Assembly (NCBI GenBank): GCA_015061955.1
Contig: SUVO01000002.1
Span: 62,001-126,000 of the forward strand
Origin: Verrucomicrobiaceae bacterium
Lineage (GTDB): Bacteria > Verrucomicrobiota > Verrucomicrobiia > Opitutales > Intestinicryptomonadaceae
Length of the DNA stretch: 64,000 nt
Direction of reading: 5' to 3'
Both the position numbers and the translations under genes were made by a program. The notes beneath the pieces were generated by a model. It saw only the letters and a program-made list of their open reading frames with translations. It was not told where the DNA came from and did not search any database. The stretch's first letter is position 1, and each line of letters begins with the position of its first letter. Below, one piece after another: positions 1-7,683 of the stretch.

Positions 1-1343
1 TTAGATATTATAATTGAAGCTGAAGAATTGTTGTTATCTTCATTTTTTATAGCCATATTATTTAGGATTTCACCAAACTTTTTATTAGTTGGGATAATCA
101 TTTCAGCTAAGGTTGCTGTTGCACTTGCTACCGATGGTGAGATATTTATGTTCTTTGAGTATTTTAAAAATACTTTTAAACATTCTAAGTTTTTTGCATC
201 AATGTTGGTAATGGCATTTATAAAATTGCTTATATCTTTAGAATCGTATGCAATCATTGATATTTGACAAAGTGCATCATTCTTAATTTTTATATCTTTA
301 ATTTGTTTAGCAATTTCTATTGCTGGTTGAACTCTACCTTGATTTGCTACGTTTATAGACAATGTAGAAAGGAACTTATTTTTTATATCTTCGTTCTTTA
401 ATTTTGATGCTATTGCCAATGCCGATGGATAATTCTTTGTTTTTCCAAGAGTGTCGGCAAGGCTTTTAAATACGTTTTCAAATGCATCTGGATTTTTTAT
501 GTACGATATAATTTCTAACGCTAAAGTTTCATCTCCCGATTTTGCTGCAGCTGCCGCAAGGGTAGCAAAAGCTTTTTCGCGCAATGATATTATACTTATT
601 TGCGATGCTTTTTCGAGCGCGTTTCTTAGGATTTTAGAAAACTGTGGATATTTTGCTACATTTATATTTTCTGATTTTTTTAGCAATTGTTCCGATGCCG
701 ACAATTCATAAGAACAATATTTTGCATTCTTTTCTGCTTCTTTTAGTAATTGTTGTATTTCATTATCGGATAATATTTTCTTTTGAACATTTTGTTCCGA
801 TTCGTATTTATTTATTTCTTTAGCTACATGTTGTGGCTTTTTTAATGAAACTTTAACAGGTACTTTTTGCAAGATATTTTGTTTTTGCTCTGGGCTTAGA
901 GATGTATCGTTTTGAACTAAATTTGCTATTTCATTGAAAGCTACATCTTTTTTGTTGCTGAAACTAGCTATGGACCACGTTCTTGCTATGCTGGCTATAT
1001 CTTGCGATGTAAGTTCTTTCATGGTCGGAATAACATTTGCTTTTAAAAAATCAAATTTAAAAGCTCCAATTTTTACGTTATCTTCCGAAACTAATCGCAA
1101 GGCTATAGTACTAGATGGATAGGTTGAAACTATGCTATCAACTTTATTTGCGATGTCTGAAAATTCGTCGAAGGCTTTTTGAAACTGAAAATCTTCGGCT
1201 AATTTTTTTGCATCGTATAACTGTAATGCAGCACGCACAAACTGCTCCGATGCTTCCTTGTCGGGATTTTTTTTTGCGTCAGTTGGTGAACACGCCGTTA
1301 AAAATAACGTTGATATTGTAATTGTGTAAAGTAGCGATTTCAT
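1..1343 (-). CDS. Lipoprotein with helical repeats, 3' end outside window
   Basis: Open frame of about 447 codons that starts at an ATG at 1343 and runs off the left edge without a stop, so its C-terminus is missing. The N-terminus has a short basic/hydrophobic signal ending in a lipobox (L-T-A-C, Cys18), which predicts a lipoprotein anchored in the inner or outer membrane. The rest is Lys/Glu/Ala/Ile-rich and almost entirely helical, with irregular repeats of the type A-L-A-I-A-x-x-L-K-N-x-D-x-K-N in the second half, reminiscent of TPR-like or HEAT-like solenoids; I cannot assign a family. It begins 13 nt after the stop of the zinc peptidase gene and is probably the last or a late gene of the thyA-folA operon. 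Apparent plus-strand frames here are shadows. Function unknown. Confidence 0.75.
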   Translation of the reverse strand, partial: MKSLLYTITISTLFLTACSPTDAKKNPDKEASEQFVRAALQLYDAKKLAEDFQFQKAFDEFSDIANKVDSIVSTYPSSTIALRLVSEDNVKIGAFKFDFLKANVIPTMKELTSQDIASIARTWSIASFSNKKDVAFNEIANLVQNDTSLSPEQKQNILQKVPVKVSLKKPQHVAKEINKYESEQNVQKKILSDNEIQQLLKEAEKNAKYCSYELSASEQLLKKSENINVAKYPQFSKILRNALEKASQISIISLREKAFATLAAAAAKSGDETLALEIISYIKNPDAFENVFKSLADTLGKTKNYPSALAIASKLKNEDIKNKFLSTLSINVANQGRVQPAIEIAKQIKDIKIKNDALCQISMIAYDSKDISNFINAITNIDAKNLECLKVFLKYSKNINISPSVASATATLAEMIIPTNKKFGEILNNMAIKNEDNNNSSASIIIS

Positions 1344-1356
1344 ATTTTTCCTTAAT

Positions 1357-2028
1357 TTAGCGACGATCATTAGCTATTAAAATAAGATGAAGCAACCAAC
1401 CTAACGATGAAACAAATGCTGCTACATATGTAAAGGCTGCCGCATCAAGAACCGAGCGAACTCCACTTGCTTCATCGCCTTCTATTATTCCCAACGATGC
1501 CAAATATTTTTTTGCTCTCGTAGACGCATCAAATTCAACAGGTAGTGTAACTAACTGAAATACAGTAAGTATTAAATATATTCCAATAGCAATGTAAATT
1601 GTTGTTATGCTATGGAATAAGAAAAACCCCGCAAGCATAACGAATGGAAGCAATTGACTTGCAAAACTTGTGATTGGTACAAGAGCCATACGCAAATTTA
1701 GGGGCGCGTATTGTTGCTTGTGTTGAATGGCGTGTCCGGCTTCGTGTGCAGCAACACCGAGGGCTGCCAAGCTTGTGCCACTGTAATTTTCCTGACTTAG
1801 TGCTAATATTTTTTTTGATGGGTCGTAGTGGTCGGTTAAGTGTCCTTGTATAGGTATAATTTCAACATCGTTAATTCCGGCTGCACGTAAAACAGCTTCG
1901 GCGGCGTCTCTACCTGTTAGATTATTTCTACTACGAATCTTACTAAAATGATCGTAGGTTGAAGACACTCTCATTTGGGCATACAAACCAACTAAAATTG
2001 GTATAATTATCAATACTAAAAATTCCAT
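1357..2028 (-). CDS. Membrane zinc metallopeptidase, YugP family
   Basis: Predicted membrane-embedded neutral zinc metallopeptidase of the YugP/Zn-protease-2 family, 223 aa, the usual family length. It has a hydrophobic N-terminal segment (residues 1-18), a central H-E-A-G-H motif (about residues 113-117) giving two zinc ligands and the catalytic Glu, two further membrane segments, and the downstream L-P-V-E-F-D-A-S motif whose Glu is the likely third ligand. Family members are widespread but their substrates are poorly known; proposed roles are membrane-protein quality control. It sits 20 nt after folA and 13 nt before the lipoprotein gene, so it is very likely cotranscribed with thyA-folA. 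The family call is firm, the role is not. Confidence 0.88.
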   Translation of the reverse strand: MEFLVLIIIPILVGLYAQMRVSSTYDHFSKIRSRNNLTGRDAAEAVLRAAGINDVEIIPIQGHLTDHYDPSKKILALSQENYSGTSLAALGVAAHEAGHAIQHKQQYAPLNLRMALVPITSFASQLLPFVMLAGFFLFHSITTIYIAIGIYLILTVFQLVTLPVEFDASTRAKKYLASLGIIEGDEASGVRSVLDAAAFTYVAAFVSSLGWLLHLILIANDRR

Positions 2029-2048
2029 AATAGATTAGACAGTTAGTC

Positions 2049-2543
2049 TTATTTTTTGTTCTTATTTATTTTTTCGCGCGAAATATAACGTACTACATTA
2101 AATAATTTGTATTTTGCAAGAGTTGTAGTCTTTTTAAAAAGAGTGTTTATAGGTGGAAAAAATATGTCGCCCTTGGGGGCAAATTTAACTCTGCTTAATA
2201 TGATTTCCTCGCAAAAGGGTAATGCTTGGGCGTACAAGTTAGCACCTCCACATATCCAGATTGTTCGCGAATCGTTTTTATATGTATCAAAAACCTCTTG
2301 TAAACTTGAAAAGCCTTTTGCATTTTTTACATTTTCGGGCTTTGATGTTAAAACTACGTTTTCACGATTTGGCAGAGGGCGTTCTCCCAAGCTTTGCCAT
2401 GTTTTTCTGCCCATTACAATTATACCACCAGTGGTAGTTTTTTTGAAGTGTTTGAAGTCTTCAGAAATATGCCAAGGTATTAGAAGTCCGTTCCCGATAA
2501 CTCCATTTATGGCTACTGCAACAATGGCTTTAACGTTTTTCAT
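2049..2543 (-). CDS. folA: Dihydrofolate reductase
   Basis: NADPH-dependent reduction of dihydrofolate to tetrahydrofolate in the cytoplasm. The 164-aa length is typical. Visible family features: the N-terminal V-A-V-A-I-N-G-V-I-G-N strand and loop, W-H-x-x-x-D-F-K-x-F-K with the active-site Asp, the V-M-G-R-K-T-W-x-S-L cofactor segment, and W-I-C-G-G-A near residue 100. It overlaps the thyA stop codon by one base (TAATG), the classic coupling of the dihydrofolate-producing thymidylate synthase with the enzyme that recycles the product. Lys-rich C-terminal tail. No independent promoter is obvious. Confidence 0.96.
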   Translation of the reverse strand: MKNVKAIVAVAINGVIGNGLLIPWHISEDFKHFKKTTTGGIIVMGRKTWQSLGERPLPNRENVVLTSKPENVKNAKGFSSLQEVFDTYKNDSRTIWICGGANLYAQALPFCEEIILSRVKFAPKGDIFFPPINTLFKKTTTLAKYKLFNVVRYISREKINKNKK

Positions 2544-3340
2544 TATACAGCAATAGGTGCTTTAATTGTTGGATGTGGATCATAACCTTCAAGCACAAAA
2601 TCTTCAAAAACAAAATCTTCCAAGTTTTTACGTTCTGGATTTAACTTCATTTGTGGAAGTTTACGAGGTTCTCTTGAAAGCTGAAGTTTTACTTGTTCTA
2701 AATGATTTTTATAAATGTGCAAATCGCCAAAAGTGTGTACAAATTCACCTAAGCCATAGCCACAAACTTGCGCAATCATCATAGTGAGCATTGCGTACGA
2801 GGCAATATTGAATGGCACACCGAGGAATAAGTCGGCACTACGTTGATACAACTGGCAACTTAGTTCTTTGTTTGGCGATACGTAGAATTGGAACATTGCG
2901 TGGCAAGGGGGTAATGCCATTTTATCGATTTCACCTGGATTCCATGCACAGACTATATGACGTCTGCCGAATGGATCTTTTTTCAAAAGTTCAACTACAT
3001 TTTGCAATTGGTTTATACTTTTGCCATCTGGAGTACGCCAGTCTGTCCATTGGGCGCCGTATATTCTGCCGAGGTCTCCATTTTGGTCAGCCCATTCGTC
3101 CCAAATTGTAACTTTGTTATCATTGAGGTACTTTATGTTGGTATCGCCTTTTATGAACCAGAGCAATTCATGTATAATAGAGCGAGTATGGAGCTTTTTT
3201 GTTGTTAAAAGGGGAAACGAGTTTTTCAAGTCGAAGCGTGCCTGAGCGCCGAACACACCTATTGTTCCAACACCTGTTCTATCGGAACGTTCCGAGCCTT
3301 TTTCGAGAACTAAATTAAGCAAATCGAGATATTCTTTCAT
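2543..3340 (-). CDS. thyA: Thymidylate synthase (ThyA type)
   Basis: Converts dUMP to dTMP with methylenetetrahydrofolate, giving dihydrofolate that FolA, encoded next, recycles. 265 aa, the standard bacterial ThyA length. Visible motifs: R-S-D-R-T-G near the N-terminus, L-P-P-C-H with the catalytic Cys, Q-R-S-A-D for phosphate binding, F-N-I-A-S-Y, and the conserved D-x-H-I-Y-x-N-H segment. The start at 3340 is supported by the conserved N-terminus (M-K-E-Y-L-D-L-L). First gene of the thyA-folA-peptidase-lipoprotein operon. Oddity: the start codon and first four sense codons lie in one arm of a perfect inverted repeat (separate entry), which may govern translation. Confidence 0.97.
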   Translation of the reverse strand: MKEYLDLLNLVLEKGSERSDRTGVGTIGVFGAQARFDLKNSFPLLTTKKLHTRSIIHELLWFIKGDTNIKYLNDNKVTIWDEWADQNGDLGRIYGAQWTDWRTPDGKSINQLQNVVELLKKDPFGRRHIVCAWNPGEIDKMALPPCHAMFQFYVSPNKELSCQLYQRSADLFLGVPFNIASYAMLTMMIAQVCGYGLGEFVHTFGDLHIYKNHLEQVKLQLSREPRKLPQMKLNPERKNLEDFVFEDFVLEGYDPHPTIKAPIAV

Positions 3341-3367
3341 TATTCTTTAATAATGAAAGAATATCTC
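3326..3367 (-). promoter_or_regulatory. Perfect 19-bp inverted repeat enclosing the thyA start codon
   Basis: Arms 3326-3344 and 3349-3367 are exact reverse complements with a 4-nt loop (3345-3348). In the thyA transcript the upstream arm lies in the 5' leader, and the downstream arm contains the start codon (3340-3338) and the next four codons. A transcript starting upstream of 3367 could fold so that initiation is fully sequestered. It is not an intrinsic terminator for either strand because no T run follows. A role in translational control is inference; the perfect symmetry is directly visible. Confidence 0.8.
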
Positions 3368-3396
3368 ATTTTATGCAACAAGTTTTTTATGCTCTT

Positions 3397-3427
3397 TTTA
3401 CAAAAAAAGTTGAAATTTTTTTATAAT
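3397..3427 (+). promoter_or_regulatory. Candidate promoter of the epimerase gene
   Basis: TTTACA (3397-3402) and a perfect TATAAT (3422-3427) are separated by 19 bases, 18 bases ahead of the ATG at 3445. The -10 is strong, but the spacing is long and the leader would be very short. Tentative. Confidence 0.3.
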
Positions 3428-3444
3428 TACTATCTATTGACGTT

Positions 3445-4356
3445 ATGGATATTTTGGAAGTTGGTAATAGTAAATTATACAGAATAGAAGTTGGTGCTTC
3501 TACATATTTGTTGCGTGCAAAAGGTGCTCGTTTGTTAAATTGGTATTTATCTATGGCTGATGGCAGTATCAGAGATGTTATACACATGCCTGATAATTTT
3601 GATATTTCCAGTGATGATTTTTCATCGTTGCGTGGTGGAATGCCTGTTCTTTTCCCTTTTGCTGGGGCATCTTGGTTCGACGGGCAGAAAAATTTTTGGA
3701 AAACTCCTTCGGGCGAAATCTTGCCAATGCGTATGCACGGTTATGCTTTAGATGGCGATTTTGATATAACAGAAATGGGCGAAACTTCGTTGCGTTGTGT
3801 TTATAAGCCATCTGCTGATGCTAAAGAAGCATATCCTTTTGACTACGAATTTTCGGTTACATATCGTTTTTCAGAGTTGTCGTTTAATTGCGAGTTAATG
3901 CTTGAGAACAATGGTACTGAGGCTATTCCATGGGGAGCAGGATTGCATCCGTATTTTCAGTTGCCATGGCATGCTGGGGCATCTCGCAAAGATTATCGTT
4001 TAGTTTGCGATGCCAAAAAAGCTTATCATATAAACGCCGATGGAACTTTTGAGCCTGCCGACCCCACAAAAACTTCGTTTGCCGACGAAGACATTTATAA
4101 CAGAATACATACTCGCTTAAAGACAAACATTGTTAAATTTGGTTCGAAAAATGGCGAGGAAGACATCACTATGAAGATAGGTTTTGACGATTCTTCTAAC
4201 ATAGCAACAACTATTGTTACTTGGTCGGAAACCGATGATGCAAAGTATTATTGTGTAGAACCTTGGATGAATATGCCAAATTCGGCATCGAAACCTGTAC
4301 ATTTTGTAGATGCAGGCAAATCGAAGTCGTTTGTAGTTGATATATCTTTAATGTAA
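3445..4356 (+). CDS. Aldose 1-epimerase family protein
   Basis: Galactose-mutarotase-like beta-sandwich enzyme of 303 aa, predicted to interconvert anomers of a free or phosphorylated sugar in the cytoplasm. Visible family motifs: G-G-M-P-V-L-F-P-F-A (about 54-63), M-H-G-Y-A (about 98-102), G-L-H-P-Y-F with the catalytic-type His (about 166-171), and V-E-P-W-M-N-M-P-N near residue 270 supplying the catalytic-type Glu. No signal peptide. The exported nucleoside hydrolase gene follows 6 nt after the stop, so the two probably form an operon. Substrate cannot be told from sequence; it could be a hexose or hexose-6-phosphate epimerase. No Shine-Dalgarno sequence precedes the ATG. Confidence 0.85.
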   Translation: MDILEVGNSKLYRIEVGASTYLLRAKGARLLNWYLSMADGSIRDVIHMPDNFDISSDDFSSLRGGMPVLFPFAGASWFDGQKNFWKTPSGEILPMRMHGYALDGDFDITEMGETSLRCVYKPSADAKEAYPFDYEFSVTYRFSELSFNCELMLENNGTEAIPWGAGLHPYFQLPWHAGASRKDYRLVCDAKKAYHINADGTFEPADPTKTSFADEDIYNRIHTRLKTNIVKFGSKNGEEDITMKIGFDDSSNIATTIVTWSETDDAKYYCVEPWMNMPNSASKPVHFVDAGKSKSFVVDISLM

Positions 4357-4362
4357 AAAGTT

Positions 4363-5391
4363 ATGAAAAATACTATTGCATTGCTTTTGGCTTTTTTAAC
4401 ATCAGTAGCTTTTGCCGAAAAGAAAAATGTTATTTTTGATACCGATATCGGAGGCGATATTGATGACTCGTTAGCTTTAGTGCAAACTATAAATTACGTT
4501 CAAAAGGGCGAAGCTAATTTGCTGTGTGTTAGTGCTGTTCGCAATAATTGGCAATGCGTAGCATTTTCGGAAATGTTGCTTATGTACTATGGTTGTAGCA
4601 ATGTACCAGTTGTAAAAATTGGTAAAATGCAATTTGGCGTGTCAAGATCGTTCGATAGAATAAAACCAATAGTTTTTGCAAAGAATGAAAATGGTTATTT
4701 CAAATATCCACGCAAGACAAACGAAAAAACGAAGATAGAAGATGCTGTCAGGATGCATCGACGTTTGTTGGCAAATTCTCCCGATAATTCTGTTTATTTT
4801 GTATCGCTTGGTACGTTGCACAATTTTGCAAAGTTATTGGCGTCGACGCCCGATGATATTTCAGTATTGAGTGGGCGAGAGCTTGTTGCAAAAAAGGTAA
4901 AGCTTGCATCTATAATGGCTGGAGATTTTTCGGGCAGAGCTTGGCAAGGTAAAGATAAAGGTTGGGTAGAATACAATTTGCGTGGCGACAAGGGACAAAT
5001 GCTTGCTCAAGTTTTAAAACTTTGCGATGTCCCCATTGTTTTTAGTGGCTATGAAATCGGACGTTCTATTCGTTTCCCTCAAAGCGAAATAGAAAAATTG
5101 CCATTAAATAATCCATTGCGTGAGGCGTATTTGTATTACTCGACTCGTGCATCTAAAACAGGTAAACACGACAGACCATTGTGGGATCCAACAAGTGTAT
5201 TGTTTGTGTTTGCTCCTGAGCTTTTTGATCTGTCGAAATCGGGTGTTGTTAGTGTAGATGAGACAGGTGTTACATATTTTAAATCAGACCAACTTGGCAA
5301 ACATCGTTATTTAATTATAAAGGATGAAGTTGCGCGTGAAAAGATTTTACAACGTATAATAAATGATGTCGTTTCAGCTAAGCAGAAATAG
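4363..5391 (+). CDS. Exported nucleoside hydrolase (inosine-uridine type)
   Basis: Hydrolyses the N-glycosidic bond of nucleosides to ribose and base, or a related glycosidic bond. 342 aa with a clear signal peptide (residues 1-18, ending A-F-A), so it probably acts in the periplasm, unlike most cytoplasmic family members. The diagnostic calcium-binding motif F-D-T-D-I-G-G-D-I-D-D lies just after the signal (about 25-35). A W-D-P-T motif near residue 272 stands where family members carry a conserved H/W-D-P-T/x calcium ligand. Six nt downstream of the epimerase gene, and followed by a strong terminator at 5413. Substrate specificity unknown. Confidence 0.85.
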   Translation: MKNTIALLLAFLTSVAFAEKKNVIFDTDIGGDIDDSLALVQTINYVQKGEANLLCVSAVRNNWQCVAFSEMLLMYYGCSNVPVVKIGKMQFGVSRSFDRIKPIVFAKNENGYFKYPRKTNEKTKIEDAVRMHRRLLANSPDNSVYFVSLGTLHNFAKLLASTPDDISVLSGRELVAKKVKLASIMAGDFSGRAWQGKDKGWVEYNLRGDKGQMLAQVLKLCDVPIVFSGYEIGRSIRFPQSEIEKLPLNNPLREAYLYYSTRASKTGKHDRPLWDPTSVLFVFAPELFDLSKSGVVSVDETGVTYFKSDQLGKHRYLIIKDEVAREKILQRIINDVVSAKQK

Positions 5392-5412
5392 AAATTTCTA
5401 AATTAAAATAAA

Positions 5413-5437
5413 AAGGAACACTAAGTTCCTTTTTTTT
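5413..5437 (+). terminator. Intrinsic terminator after the nucleoside hydrolase gene
   Basis: Stem AAGGAAC (5413-5419) / GTTCCTT (5425-5431), loop of 5, followed by an uninterrupted T run to 5437. It closes the epimerase-nucleoside hydrolase unit. Confidence 0.85.
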
Positions 5438-5482
5438 GCATAAAAGCTTTACAATGTTTACTTTTTTTATAGTAGTAATTGT

Positions 5483-7528
5483 ATGAAGAGATTTATATCT
5501 ATGTTATTGATTGGGGCTATTGCATGCGTTGCATCGGCTAAAAATTTGTTAGTTTTCAATATTGTTCCAGCCTCAGAAGGTATGGAAAAAGAGCTTGCCG
5601 AAGATATTGTTCGCATTCAAAAAGACAGAATTGCAGATACTTCGCTTATGATTTTCACGCTTGTTCCCGAAGGGAATCCACCAATCGATAAAATTGCAAT
5701 TTTGGGCAAACGTTTTCAGAAAGTTCGCGAACATATCAACGGACGTGCAAATTGGGGCATCTTGTTGCAATCTACATTAGGGCATGGTTATGTTTTGAAA
5801 AACAAAAATAATCTTGAACATCTTGTGCGTTTTGGAAATTTGCAAGAAAACGAATACAAATGTTGCCCACTTGGTGAAAACACAATAAAATATATGCAAG
5901 ATATTTGCAGAAAATCGGCACAATTAAAGCCTTCGCACATAATGATTGACGACGATTTTCGTATGTACACAAGTGCAAACAATGCAGGTTGTCTTTGCCC
6001 ATTGCACTTAGAGAAAATTTCTGAAAAGCTCGGAAGAAAAATAACAGCAAAAGAAGCTCAAAAACATCTCTACGGCAAGACTGAAGAAAACAAGCGTGTA
6101 GCCAAAATTATTGATGAAGTTGTAATCGATTCAATCTGTGAGTTAGCTAAAAAAATGCGTGAAGCTATTGACGAAGTTGACCCAACTATTCGCGGTTCTG
6201 TATGTATATGCGATGCAGACATTCGTTATGCTGACCGTTTGGGGAAAATCTTTGCTGGGAAAGGGTATGAACCTATTATTCGCATAAATAATGCTCGTTA
6301 TGCTAAAGCAAACGAAACGCCTCGTAATTTTGCACAAACAATGTATAAATCGATTCAACAATTAGCTCCGTTGAAGGGCAAAGCAATTGTGTTGGCTGAA
6401 ACCGATACTCTGCCACACAATCGATATGGTACATCGGCTCGTTCACTTCATGCAAATTATTGTGGATATATAATCGATGGTTGCCTAGGCTCAAAACAAT
6501 GGATTACCTCGACTTCTGAATTTGAAGTTGGTGGAAATGAAGCTTTCAGAAAAATTCTTTCAGAGCATGCCGACTTTTACGAAGCATTAGCAGAAGTTTC
6601 TAAAAATATTGTATCTCGCAAAGGTGTTGCTACACTCATTCCAGAAAAGCCTTACTACAATATGAATCCATTTGATTTTCGTGGTTATGGAAGCATTACT
6701 CCATGGGCTCAGACATTTTGCTGTGTTTTGGGTATTCCAACAAACTTTGAATATCTCGGTAAAAACGCAGGCTTTTTGAATGCCTCAGAATTAAAATTGT
6801 TCTCCGATGCCGACATCAAAAAACAACTTGCTCGTGGTTTAGTATTAGATGCTGGTGCAGCTGTTGAACTTTGCAAACGTGGTTTTGCTAAATACATTGG
6901 TGTTGATGCAACATTCTATAATGAACACATAATAAATGCAGAAATTATATCTAACGATTCTCTCAATGGAAATTTGAAAGACAAAATAATGGTTATCGGT
7001 AGTAATTTGGCAAATCTCAAACCAAATTCGCCAAAAACAAGGGTTCTTTCTAATTTTGTTAGCAAAAAATTCACACAAGATGATAGAAAGAATTTCAAAG
7101 TAATATCGCCAGCAAGCACGCTTTTTGAAAACGAATTAGGTGGAAAAGTTTTTGTTGTGGGTTCGTATATTGTTTATACAGGTTGGAACTCATATACACG
7201 TTATCCACGCAAGGCTTTTATGCTGAACGTTTTTAATTACATAGATGAATTTGCGTATTGGTATCCTTACGATGCTGAAATGTATGTAAAGAGTGGAACA
7301 CTCAAAGATGGGTCTGAAGTTGTTGGTTTATTCAATTTTGGTTGGGATCCACTTGAGGTTATTGAATTAGGTTTTAGCAAGCAACCAAAGGAAGTGAAGA
7401 TATTGAATTTAAAGGGCAAATGGGAGAAGGTTGAATTTGAGATAAAGAAGGACAAGATGGGTAAGGATATTTTAGAAATAAAAAAGCGCTTAGAGCCTAT
7501 GTATCCATTGTTCTTCAAACTTTTATAA
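5483..7528 (+). CDS. Exported glycosidase-like protein, unassigned family
   Basis: 681 aa with a signal peptide (1-19, ending A-S-A). The architecture resembles large multidomain glycosidases: residues about 25-380 look like a TIM barrel, with I-D-D-D-F-R near 156 and a small Cys-containing loop C-L-C-P-L-H near 171; about 395-600 looks like an alpha/beta trimerisation-type domain (S-D-A-D-I-K-K-Q-L-A-R-G, then L-D-A-G-A-A); the last about 70 residues form a short beta-sandwich (V-V-G-L-F-N-F-G-W-D-P). This is the plan of GH42-type beta-galactosidases, but I do not recognise a specific family and cannot point to catalytic residues with certainty. Single gene, flanked by a terminator upstream and a long palindrome downstream; the ATG has no Shine-Dalgarno sequence. 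Function unknown, likely glycan degradation. Confidence 0.7.
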   Translation: MKRFISMLLIGAIACVASAKNLLVFNIVPASEGMEKELAEDIVRIQKDRIADTSLMIFTLVPEGNPPIDKIAILGKRFQKVREHINGRANWGILLQSTLGHGYVLKNKNNLEHLVRFGNLQENEYKCCPLGENTIKYMQDICRKSAQLKPSHIMIDDDFRMYTSANNAGCLCPLHLEKISEKLGRKITAKEAQKHLYGKTEENKRVAKIIDEVVIDSICELAKKMREAIDEVDPTIRGSVCICDADIRYADRLGKIFAGKGYEPIIRINNARYAKANETPRNFAQTMYKSIQQLAPLKGKAIVLAETDTLPHNRYGTSARSLHANYCGYIIDGCLGSKQWITSTSEFEVGGNEAFRKILSEHADFYEALAEVSKNIVSRKGVATLIPEKPYYNMNPFDFRGYGSITPWAQTFCCVLGIPTNFEYLGKNAGFLNASELKLFSDADIKKQLARGLVLDAGAAVELCKRGFAKYIGVDATFYNEHIINAEIISNDSLNGNLKDKIMVIGSNLANLKPNSPKTRVLSNFVSKKFTQDDRKNFKVISPASTLFENELGGKVFVVGSYIVYTGWNSYTRYPRKAFMLNVFNYIDEFAYWYPYDAEMYVKSGTLKDGSEVVGLFNFGWDPLEVIELGFSKQPKEVKILNLKGKWEKVEFEIKKDKMGKDILEIKKRLEPMYPLFFKLL

Positions 7529-7535
7529 ACGTGGG

Positions 7536-7645
7536 AAATTGCACTTTATACGGAGTTTCGCAAATGGGCTCGCAGTAGTCATGTACTAATTTTTGTACAC
7601 TCCTACCGTTCGCCATTTGTAAAGCCACTGCCTAAAGCACAATTT
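7536..7645. repeat. 110-bp imperfect palindrome (MITE-like or structured RNA)
   Basis: Two 51-nt arms (7536-7586 and 7595-7645) centred on 7590.5 are imperfect reverse complements around an 8-nt loop. Matching blocks lie at the outer ends (AAATTG, CTTTA), in the middle (CAAATGG) and at the core (GTAG, TGTAC). The element fills most of the 155-nt gap between two plus-strand genes, looks richer in G and C than its AT-rich surroundings, and has no T run, so it is not a simple terminator. No coding capacity seen. Either a miniature mobile repeat or a structured RNA; copies elsewhere in the genome would decide. Confidence 0.55.
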
Positions 7646-7683
7646 TTCTTTACTCAAAACTATCAACATGTACACTTCCTATT

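Noticed and set aside
28-1321. Several plus-strand open frames of 60-86 codons
   Set aside because: They are antisense to one continuous 447-codon minus-strand frame with a lipoprotein signal; none has a recognisable product.
3353-3486. A plus-strand frame of about 44 codons starting inside the thyA hairpin (also M-K-E-Y-L)
   Set aside because: It exists because the inverted repeat copies the thyA start onto the other strand; it then runs into the epimerase gene in another frame and looks non-coding.
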